Source: Methylobacterium adhaesivum
GTDB lineage: Bacteria; Pseudomonadota; Alphaproteobacteria; Rhizobiales; Beijerinckiaceae
Reading direction: 5' to 3'
Assembly: GCF_022179065.1 (NCBI RefSeq)
Contig: NZ_BPQD01000007.1
Location: 372,001 to 436,000 of the forward strand
Length of the DNA stretch: 64,000 bases
Shown: piece by piece, positions 53,649-61,700 of the stretch
How the letters are laid out: each line of letters opens with the position of its first letter
Position numbering within the stretch: position 1 is the stretch's first letter
The notes under the pieces: generated by a model
Databases searched by the model: none
The model's input: the letters and a program-made list of their open reading frames with translations, nothing else
What the model was told of the DNA's origin: nothing
Made by a program: the position numbers and the translations under genes

Positions 53649-55528
53649 CCCATCCGTACACCGCCCTGCCCGACCGGGCGTTCTGGTCCCGAGCCTTCGC
53701 GGAGCGCGCGCCGCGAGACCTCGTCGATCCGCGTACCGGACCGCTGGTCCCGGACGGCGCCGCCATCGTGTCGGTGGGCAGCTGCTTTGCCGCCAACCTC
53801 GTGCCATTCCTGGAGCGCGCCGGGCTCTGCTACCTTCGAACCGAGCCCCTGGCCGATTGGTTGCGGATCGCGCCCGAGGCCCTCGGCTACGGCCGCTACA
53901 GTGCCGCCTACGGCAACGTCTATACGGCCCGGCAGCTGCTCCAGCTCCTGCGCCGGGCCTGCGGAACCTTCGCGCCCGCCGAGGACCGCTGGCCCGAGGC
54001 CGACCGCGTCGTCGACCCCTACCGGCCCGGCCTGCGCTACGCCGCGCGAACGGACACGGAATTCACGGCGCTGACCACCCAGCACCTCCGGCTGACACGG
54101 GACGCGTTCGCGCAAGCCGGCGTCGTCATCGTCACCCTCGGGCTCACGGAAGCCTGGACGGGCCTCGACGGCGCGGTGTTCCCAGCCTGCCCCGGCACCG
54201 TGGCGGGGCGGTTCGACCCCGAGCGCCACCGCTTCGTCGACTTCTCCTGCGCGGAGGTGACGGCGGATCTCGCCGCCTTCGTCACGGAATTGCGGGCCCT
54301 CAACCCGGGGGCCCGCGTCATCCTCACGGTCTCGCCCGTGCCCCTCGTCGCCACGGCGGGCGGGCGTCACGTGCTCGAAGCCACTGCCCACGCCAAGGCG
54401 GTCCTGCGCGTGGCGGCCGGGGAGGTCGCCCGCGCCCTACCGGAGGTGATCTACTTTCCCGCCTACGAGATCGTCACCGGGCCGCAGGCGCCGGACAGCT
54501 ACTTCGCGCCGGACCGGCGCAGCGTCGGCCCGGAGGGGATCCGCGCGGTGATGCGAACCTTCCTCGCCGCCTGCGGCCGGGACCTTGCGGAGGACATTGA
54601 CGCGCCCCCCCCGGAACCGATGCCCGCCGCCGCGCGCCTGTCGCACGCCATCGCGCAAGCCGAGTGCGAGGAGGAGATGACCGGGCGCCCCGCCGCCGAA
54701 CCGCCCTCCCCCGCCCTTCGCCCGCTCCACGAGATGAACGCCAAAATGCCCGACACCATGCCGCACGACGCCCCCGATCCCGACACCGCCGCCCGGATCG
54801 CGGCGCTTGCCGCCGAACACGGGCCCCTGCCGGCGGATTTCGACGGCACTACCTATATCGGCCTGCATCCCGACCTCGCAGCCCTGTTCACGAAAGCCTG
54901 GCAGGGCGAGCTTCACTACCTCGAACACGGCCGTCGCGAGGGTCGGCTCTACCCCTCGAACGTGACGCGGGCCGAGACCAAGGTCGCCCAGGCCCGGCGC
55001 ATCGCCCTCGTCCTCGACGGCCTCGACGGCGCCGGCAAATCGACCATCGCCCGTCTGGTGGCCGAGGCCATCGGCGGCTGCGTGCTCCACCCCTACGACG
55101 GCAACGGGCCGCTCCTCGTCTGGCTCGCCCGCACGGGCCAGCACGCGCTGGCCGATTCCATCGCCCACGCGGCCGTGGCCATGGCCATGGACCGGGTGCC
55201 CGAGGGCGTACCCATCGTGTTCGACCGACACTGGTTCACCGCCTCGCAGCTGCTGTCGTCGCTCTACCGCCCCGGCTGGGAGCCTCGGCCTTTCACCCTC
55301 CTGTGCTGGGCCGACCGCGAGACCACCGTGGCGCGCATGATCGCCCGGGGCGAGGACCGCGACGCCCTGGAGATGACGCAGGACCGCGTCGACACCTACC
55401 GGCGGCTCGCCGCAGAACTCGACGTGCCGCTCCTCGACACCTCGCGCACCACGCCGGAGGAAGCGGCGGCCCATGTCCTCGCTCTGCTCACCGAGCGGGG
55501 CATCCTGCCGTGGCGGGGCGCGGCGTGA
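53645..55528 (+). CDS. GSCFA domain - repeat unit - P-loop kinase fusion
   Basis: A 627-residue protein in three parts. Residues about 35-320 are a GSCFA (SGNH-like) domain with the motif GSCFA at 45-49 and a VTLGLTEAW segment. Residues about 394-441 are one HPDL/HY/HG/EGR unit (GLHPDLAALFTKAW; LHYLEHGRREGRLYPSN). Residues about 450-627 are a thymidylate-kinase-like P-loop domain with Walker A DGLDGAGKSTIA, FDRHWFTASQLLSS and TQDRVDTYRRLAAELDV. The kinase half is closely similar to the end of the GT2 fusion downstream. Both junctions overlap by 4 bp. A role in glycan modification is likely; the substrate is unknown. Confidence 0.8.
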   Translation: MTHPYTALPDRAFWSRAFAERAPRDLVDPRTGPLVPDGAAIVSVGSCFAANLVPFLERAGLCYLRTEPLADWLRIAPEALGYGRYSAAYGNVYTARQLLQLLRRACGTFAPAEDRWPEADRVVDPYRPGLRYAARTDTEFTALTTQHLRLTRDAFAQAGVVIVTLGLTEAWTGLDGAVFPACPGTVAGRFDPERHRFVDFSCAEVTADLAAFVTELRALNPGARVILTVSPVPLVATAGGRHVLEATAHAKAVLRVAAGEVARALPEVIYFPAYEIVTGPQAPDSYFAPDRRSVGPEGIRAVMRTFLAACGRDLAEDIDAPPPEPMPAAARLSHAIAQAECEEEMTGRPAAEPPSPALRPLHEMNAKMPDTMPHDAPDPDTAARIAALAAEHGPLPADFDGTTYIGLHPDLAALFTKAWQGELHYLEHGRREGRLYPSNVTRAETKVAQARRIALVLDGLDGAGKSTIARLVAEAIGGCVLHPYDGNGPLLVWLARTGQHALADSIAHAAVAMAMDRVPEGVPIVFDRHWFTASQLLSSLYRPGWEPRPFTLLCWADRETTVARMIARGEDRDALEMTQDRVDTYRRLAAELDVPLLDTSRTTPEEAAAHVLALLTERGILPWRGAA

Positions 55529-56265
55529 GCCCCATCATCATCGCCGGACATTCGCATCGCAAGGCCCTCGGCGTCGCGCGGGGCGACCGAACGCAGGCGC
55601 CGGACCTGCTGCCCCTGGAGCCGGCGGATCCGCGCTTCCTCGGCCTCTCGGGCGGCCCGAAACAGGCGGTCTACTGGGATCGCCTCTGCGCCCTGGCCCC
55701 CGGCCGGCGCATCGCCCTGGCCTGGGAGGGCAACCGCTACAACGATGCGTTCCTGCTCCAGGGCGTGCCGGCCTTCGATCTCTTCGTGGCGGAACTGCCG
55801 CATCTACCGATCCTGCCAGGCAGGGTTCTGGTGCCCGAACGCGCCGTCCGCGAGCGCTTCGCCGAGACGGCGGCGGGCCTCGCGAGGTTTCTCGAACGGC
55901 TGCTGACGCGAGGTCCGGCCGGCCTCGTCCTCGTCGGGGCCCCGCCGCCCAAGGCCGACACGGAGCGCCTTACGGCCCTCCTTGGCATCGGCGCCTATGA
56001 CGCCAAGCTCGCCGCCGCGAACGGCCTCGACCCGGAGCGCCTGACCCTCACCCCCGCCTCCGTGCGGCTCAAGCTCTGGCAGGTGGAGCAGACTGTCCTG
56101 CGCGGCGTGGCGGAACGCTTCGGTTGCGCCGTCGTGCCGGCGACCAAAGCTTGCTTCGACACGCAAGGTTGCCTCCACCCGGACTACTGGGCCGAGGATG
56201 CCACCCACGCCAACGCCGCTTATGGCGCCTTCATGCGCGACGACATCGCTAACCATTTCACGTGA
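55525..56265 (+). CDS. SGNH/GDSL-type hydrolase
   Basis: A 246-residue protein starting at a GTG that overlaps the previous stop. The N-terminus IIIAGHSHRKALG replaces the GDSL motif with GHSH. The C-terminal catalytic aspartate-histidine pair is present as DATHANAAYG after LHPDYW. SGNH proteins commonly remove or transfer acyl groups on polysaccharides. Because the nucleophile is serine in GHSH, activity is plausible. It lies between two kinase fusion genes, linking it to the same process. Confidence 0.72.
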   Translation: MSPIIIAGHSHRKALGVARGDRTQAPDLLPLEPADPRFLGLSGGPKQAVYWDRLCALAPGRRIALAWEGNRYNDAFLLQGVPAFDLFVAELPHLPILPGRVLVPERAVRERFAETAAGLARFLERLLTRGPAGLVLVGAPPPKADTERLTALLGIGAYDAKLAAANGLDPERLTLTPASVRLKLWQVEQTVLRGVAERFGCAVVPATKACFDTQGCLHPDYWAEDATHANAAYGAFMRDDIANHFT

Positions 56266-57869
56266 AAATCCCGGGGAGAACGGCGCCCATGCGTCTGGTG
56301 ATGACGCTGCTCATCCGCAACGAGATCGACATCATCGCGGACTGGCTGACCTACCACCTCGCGCAAGGGGTGGATTTCATCGTCGTGACCGACAACGGCT
56401 CAACGGACGGGACCCTCGACGCCGTCGCGCGCTTCGTGCCCACGGGCCGGGTCTGCCTCCTCGTCGAGGAGGATCAGGATTACCGGCAATACGCCTGGGT
56501 CACCCGCATGGCCCGCCTCGCCCGCGACCTGCTCAAGGCAGACTGGATCATCAACAGCGACGCCGACGAGTTCTGGCACGCCGAGGGCGGCAACCTGAAG
56601 GCCGTGCTAGCACAGGCGGAAGCCGACGTGCTCATGGTTCGCCGCCGTAACATGATCCCGCCGGAAGAGGGCAGCGGCCGGGACGTGCTCGCCGACGGCA
56701 CCCTCGCGGTGCTGGCGCCCGTGGCCGACCGCAGCCGCTCGAAGCTCATCCGCACGGTCAGCGCCAAGGCGGTCTGCCGGGGGCCGGGCTTCGTTGCCAT
56801 CGGCCAGGGCAACCACGAAGCGACCTATGACCGCCCGGTGACGCGCGCGGACGAGCCGCGCCTCACCATCTACCACTACCCGGTGCGAACCTACGCCCAG
56901 TTCGAGGCCAAGGTTATCCAGGGCGGGGCGGCCTATGCCCGCAACACCGAGTTCGACCCGAGCGTCGGCGGTCATTGGCGGCGCTGGTACAACACCTGGC
57001 AGGCGGGCGGCCTGCGGGCGGAATACGACGCCATTGCGCTTGGGCCCGAGGCCCGCGCGACGGCCCTGGCCGAGGGTATCCTCGGATACGACGACACCAT
57101 CGCGCGTTCCCTCCGGGTGCGCGGCGACGGCATCCCGGCGGCCGAAGCCGACCGGATGGCCGATCTCGCCGCCCTCGACGGGCCGCTGCCCACTGATTTC
57201 GATGCGGCCGGCTACCTTCGGCTCCACCCCGATCTCGCGGCCCTGTTCACCGCCCCCTGGCAAGGAAGCCTGCACTACCTCGAACACGGACGGCGCGAGG
57301 GGCGGATCTATCCCTCGAACCGCACACGGGCCGAGGAGAAGAGGTCCCAGGCCGGACGCATCGTGCTGGCCGTCGACGGCCTCGACGGATCGGGCAAATC
57401 GACCGTCGCCCGCCATGTGGCGGCAGCTTTAGGGGCCACGGTGCTCGATCCGTTCGCGGGCCGGATCGGCGCCCTGATGGTGCACCTCGCCCGCCTCGGC
57501 CAGCACGACCGCGCCGATGCCGTCGCGCACGACGCCGTCGCCCTGGCGATGGCGGAAGCCCCACCGGGACCGGTGGTGTTCGACCGCCACTGGTTCACCG
57601 CCTCGCAGCTCCTCTCCAGCGCCTACCGGGCCGGATGGGAGCCGCGCCCGTTCAGCGTGATGACCTGGGCCGACCGCCCCACCACCCTGGCCCGCCTCGC
57701 CGCGCGCGGCGTCCCCGACGCCGAAGCGCAGATGACGGAGGACCGCATCGACACCTACCGACGCCTTGCGACAGAGCTCGACGTGGCGCTGCTGGATACC
57801 AGCTTCACGACTCCGGAGGCGGCGGCGGCGCGGGTGCTGGCGCTGATGGCGGAGGGATTATCGTCCTGA
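56262..57869 (+). CDS. GT2 glycosyltransferase - repeat unit - P-loop kinase fusion
   Basis: A 535-residue protein. Residues about 10-270 are a family-2-like glycosyltransferase (LVMTLLIRNEIDIIADWLTYH; VVTDNGSTDGT; INSDADEFW, the metal-binding DxD-type motif; TIYHYPVRTYAQFEAKV). Residues about 306-352 hold one HPDL/HY/HG/EGR unit. Residues about 366-535 are a kinase with Walker A DGLDGSGKSTVA, FDRHWFTASQLLSS and TEDRIDTYRRLATELDV. The last 230 residues are paralogous to those of the GSCFA fusion. It starts at a GTG overlapping the SGNH stop; an ATG nine codons later (MRLVMTLL) is also good. Confidence 0.82.
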   Translation: MKIPGRTAPMRLVMTLLIRNEIDIIADWLTYHLAQGVDFIVVTDNGSTDGTLDAVARFVPTGRVCLLVEEDQDYRQYAWVTRMARLARDLLKADWIINSDADEFWHAEGGNLKAVLAQAEADVLMVRRRNMIPPEEGSGRDVLADGTLAVLAPVADRSRSKLIRTVSAKAVCRGPGFVAIGQGNHEATYDRPVTRADEPRLTIYHYPVRTYAQFEAKVIQGGAAYARNTEFDPSVGGHWRRWYNTWQAGGLRAEYDAIALGPEARATALAEGILGYDDTIARSLRVRGDGIPAAEADRMADLAALDGPLPTDFDAAGYLRLHPDLAALFTAPWQGSLHYLEHGRREGRIYPSNRTRAEEKRSQAGRIVLAVDGLDGSGKSTVARHVAAALGATVLDPFAGRIGALMVHLARLGQHDRADAVAHDAVALAMAEAPPGPVVFDRHWFTASQLLSSAYRAGWEPRPFSVMTWADRPTTLARLAARGVPDAEAQMTEDRIDTYRRLATELDVALLDTSFTTPEAAAARVLALMAEGLSS

Positions 57870-57876
57870 GAAACAC

Positions 57877-57918
57877 GTCGGGCTCTGCCCGACACCCGCC
57901 GAAGGGCTTGCCCTTCGG
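57877..57918. repeat. Two adjacent hairpins between convergent genes
   Basis: The first has a 7-bp stem (GTCGGGC with GCCCGAC) and 3-base loop. The second has an 8-9 bp stem (CCGAAGGGC with GCCCTTCGG). They lie between the GT2-kinase gene and the convergent glycosyltransferase gene. There is no T-tract; they may be a REP-like element or block transcription. Confidence 0.55.
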
Positions 57919-57928
57919 AATCCCGGAT

Positions 57929-58639
57929 TCAGGCGAGTGTGGGGTCCATCGGTCCCTGCGGGATGCGCCGGTCCCAGCCGATGTGAAGAACGTAGCCGCC
58001 CCGGTCCAGGATTACCGCCCGGTAGCCGAGGGCGTGATAGTGCTGCGAGATCTGGCCCTCGTGCTTGAGCGGGCTCGCGAGGATGCGGCTGAAGCTGCCG
58101 AGCCGGGTGTAGTCGGACAGGCGCCGTAGGCCGGGATTGAACGTGAACCCGTGCCACTTGCCCCGATAGCCGAAGGCGAGAACGCCGAAATCCTCGGCGG
58201 TCGAAGCGAAGTGCAGCGGATGGCCGTTGGTGTCGTCCCAGGCCCGCAGCCAGACGCAGATCGTCGAGGGATCGACGGCGAGCACGTCGCGGCTGCGCTC
58301 GATGAAGCCACCGCGATAGAACTCCCAATCGTCCTCGAGGTGGAAGATGTAGGGCGTGCGCACTTCGGCATAGCCCGTCTCGATGGCGGCGATCTGCCCC
58401 CGTGATCGGCCGAGGCGGATGAGGCGTGCGCCGTGGCGGGCGCAGATCGCGGACGGATCGCCGGTCCCGTCCTCGACCACGACGATCTCGGCAACCCGCG
58501 CGTCGGTGTTCCAGGTCCGGAAGCTCGCGAGCGTCCGCTCCAGGAGATCGTGGCGCCCACACGAGGTGAGCACCACGGTGACGTCGGGAGCCTGCTCTGC
58601 GGGCTTGCGGCTCCGCCGCCACCCGGCCGTCCAACCCAT
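57929..58639 (-). CDS. GT2-family glycosyltransferase
   Basis: A 236-residue GT-A type enzyme. It has VTVVLTSCGRHDLLERTLASF, VVEDGTGD, and FHLEDDWEFYRGGFIERS with the acidic EDDWEF metal site. The C-terminus (HIGWDRRIPQGPMDPTLA) is well formed. An ATG at 58660 directly follows the terminator T-tract and has no ribosome binding site. The ATG at 58639 has GGAG 7 bases upstream, so I prefer it. It probably adds a sugar in the surface-glycan pathway of the island. Confidence 0.85.
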   Translation of the reverse strand: MGWTAGWRRSRKPAEQAPDVTVVLTSCGRHDLLERTLASFRTWNTDARVAEIVVVEDGTGDPSAICARHGARLIRLGRSRGQIAAIETGYAEVRTPYIFHLEDDWEFYRGGFIERSRDVLAVDPSTICVWLRAWDDTNGHPLHFASTAEDFGVLAFGYRGKWHGFTFNPGLRRLSDYTRLGSFSRILASPLKHEGQISQHYHALGYRAVILDRGGYVLHIGWDRRIPQGPMDPTLA

Positions 58640-58660
58640 AAACCCACTCCGTTCTGACAT

Positions 58661-58693
58661 AAAAAAGGGGCGGCTCGTGTCCGAGCCGCCCCT
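58661..58693 (-). terminator. Intrinsic terminator of the autotransporter gene
   Basis: On the minus strand a 12-bp perfect stem (AGGGGCGGCTCG with CGAGCCGCCCCT) and 4-base loop is followed by TTTTTT. It begins 22 bases after the autotransporter stop. The next gene starts directly behind it. Confidence 0.9.
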
Positions 58694-58715
58694 GACGTCG
58701 TCCGACCCGTTCAGG

Positions 58716-61700
58716 TCAGAAGGTGTAGCGGAAGCCGCCGCGCACCGCCTGGATCGTGTCGGTGGAGGCGAGCTCCGCGTCGTAGCCGAGGAAGCCGGCG
58801 AGGCCGGGAGCCAGCTCCGTGCTCACGCCGAGGCCGACGAGGGCGCGGTCGCGGTCGAGGCGGCGGCCGGACACTGCGAACGGCACCGTCGGTACCAGGG
58901 TGAAGGAGGCCCCGATGGTGCGGCTCACGTCGGCGAAGTCGTGGACGTAGGCCGCCTTGACCCAGAACGAGACCGGCCGGCCGTCGAACACCGTCGTCGC
59001 CGTCTCCAGGCGGCCGCCGACCAGGGTGCGGGCCGAGAGGAAGTCCTTGGCCGCGATGGTGAGGCTCAAGGGACCGGCGCTGCCCTCGGTGACCCGGTCC
59101 TGAGCGAAGGTGTTCACCTGGAACCCGACGAAGGGCGACAGCACCGTTGTGGGGGCCAGGGCGAAGCGGTAGCCGAGCTCACCGGCGGAGATGAACTGAT
59201 CACCGCTGACCTTGCCCTGGGCGCCGCCGGACTGGATCTGGGCCAAGCCCAGCGACCGGTTCACCCGGCCTTCCGTGTGGGCGTAGCCCACGGTGGCGTT
59301 GGCGTAGAGGGCGCCGCTGTTGAAGCCGCCGTAGAGGCCGACCTGCGCGTTGTCCGTGTGCGCCCGTTCACCCGTGCGGTTGAGGCCGACATCGACGGAG
59401 CCGTAGCCCGCCGCGATGCCCAGCACCGTGCCGACCTGCGGGTGGAAGTCGATGCCGCCGGCCATGCCGGCGACGGTCTCCGAGCGACCGGCGGCATTGG
59501 CGGTGGAATCGACGCGGCCGAACTGACCATAGCCCGTGGCCCAGACGCCATAGCCGCGGCTCGTCTCGATGAACCGGGGCGCGGACGGGGCTGCGCGGTT
59601 CGGCATGTCGGCGGCGTAGACCGTCGGCGGCAGGGTGAAGCCCGTCGGGCCGGCTTCGGTGCTGGCCGCATAGGCCCGCGACAGGAGCTGGCTGCCAAAG
59701 GCGCGGCCCGAGCGGAGCTGCGGGTCGGCGAGCGACGCGTAGCTCTGGCCGGAGATCCGGTCGAGGGTCGCCGCGATGCCGGCGTTGCTCTGGTTGTCGA
59801 TGACGAGGAGCGCCTGCGGGTTGTTGGCAAGCGCCGCATCGAGGCCGCGCGCCACGTTGGCCTGGTTACCAGTCTGCGCCACGAGGCCGAAGCTCTGCTG
59901 CGCCAGGGTCACGTAGGCGTTGTTGGCGTCGGTGGAGGCGACCGGGCGGATGAGGAAGGGCAGCGTGCCGCTGTCGGTTACGGTGGCGAAGGTGCCGTTC
60001 ACGCCGCCGGCGGCGGTGAGCACGGTGTAGCGGGTGTTGGGCAGGTAAGTGCCGGCCGCCGCGATGAGGCTCGCGGTGCCCCCGAGGGTGGCGGTGCCGG
60101 TGGTGACGAGGCGGGCGGCCTGTCCGTCGGCGGTGACGGCGCTCTGCAGCGTGCCGCTTGCCCCCTGGACGTAGTTGCCCGCGACGGTCAGCGTGCCCGT
60201 GGGCGCGGCGGCCGAGCCCGGTGCGACGATGCCGGCGTTGGTGAGCGTGCCGACGACACGGCCGGTGCCCGCCAGCGTTCCCGCCGTGCCGACCGTGGTG
60301 TTGGCATTGAGTGTGGAATTCACCGTGAGGGCACCGCCCACCACGGTGGCCCCGCCGGAGAAGGTCTGGGTCGAGCCCGACGCCAGGGTCCAGGCGCCAT
60401 CCGCTTCCCGTAGGGTGGTGAAGCCCGTGACGGTGCTGGCGAGCGTGCCGGTGCCCGTGAGGTTCAGGGCGTTGATGCCGAGGCCCGTGGCGGTGATGGT
60501 GCCGCCGATGGTCGAGCCGGTGCCAAGGGTCACGGTATTCCGGCTCGCGGCGACGTCGGCGAAGGCGATGTTGCCGGTGATCGCCCCGGTGTTGGTCAGG
60601 GTGTGGCTGCCCATGCCGTACTGGATGTTGCCGGCGATGCGGCCCGCATTGGTCGTGGTGCTGTTGCGGCGGTTGGCCGTCGTGGTGTTCTGCGGATCGG
60701 CGTCGGTGAAGCGCACGTCGCCGGTGATGACGCCGCTCGCGTTGTTGGTGAGCGTCGCGGTGCCGGCGCCGTAGACCACGATGGCCTGGCCGCCCGCCGG
60801 GCCGGTGATGGCGCCGTCGTTGACGATGGTGAAGCTCTGCGCCCGGCCCTGGATGGCGCGGACCCCGGTGCCGGTGCCGCTGATCGTGCCGCCGGCGCGG
60901 TTGGTGACGGTCAGCGCCGCGACGTCATCGTCGGAGTCGATGGCCGCGACGGCCGCCGTACCGGTCCCGTTGCGCGTCGCCGAGATGGTGCCGGCGTTGG
61001 TGATCGCCATGGAGGCGATGTTCTCACCGGCATAGATGCCGCGCGAGATGCCGATGCCGTTCTCGGTCACCGCGATAATGCCGTTGTTGGTCACCGACAC
61101 GTTGGCGAAGTCGGCGCCCGTGGAATTCGTCAGCACGCCGTAGACGCGGGTCGCCGAGGTGTTGGCGCGGCCCGCCGCGCCGGTGCCCGTCAGGGTGCCG
61201 TTGTTGACCAGACTCGTGTTCGAACCCGACAGGTTCACGGTCTTGTTGGTGAGCGTGTTGTTGACGGTGAGCTGCGCGCCCGCGCCCGTCACCTGGATCA
61301 GGCCGCCGACGTTCTGGGTCGAGCCGGCCCCGAGGGTGAGATTGCCGCCCGCCACCGTGAGGTTGCCCGAGAGATTCTGCACCGAGCCGCTGGCCGTGGT
61401 CCAGGCGCTGCCCGCGCCGGTCTGGTTGAGGCTGGTGAAGCCCGTGACCGTGCCGGTGAGTGTGCCGGTGCCCGACAGGTTGAGGGTGTTCGTGCCTTGT
61501 CCCGTGGCGGTGATGTTGCCGCCGATGCTCGAGCCTGTGCCGAGGTTCACCGTGTTCTGGCTTGCCGCGACGTCAGCGTAGGTGATGTTGCCGGTGATCG
61601 CCCCGGTGTTGGTCAGGGTGTGGCTGCCCATGCCGTACTGGATGTTGCCGGCGATGCGGCCCGCATTGGTCGTGGTGCTGTTGCGGCGGTTGGCCGTCGT

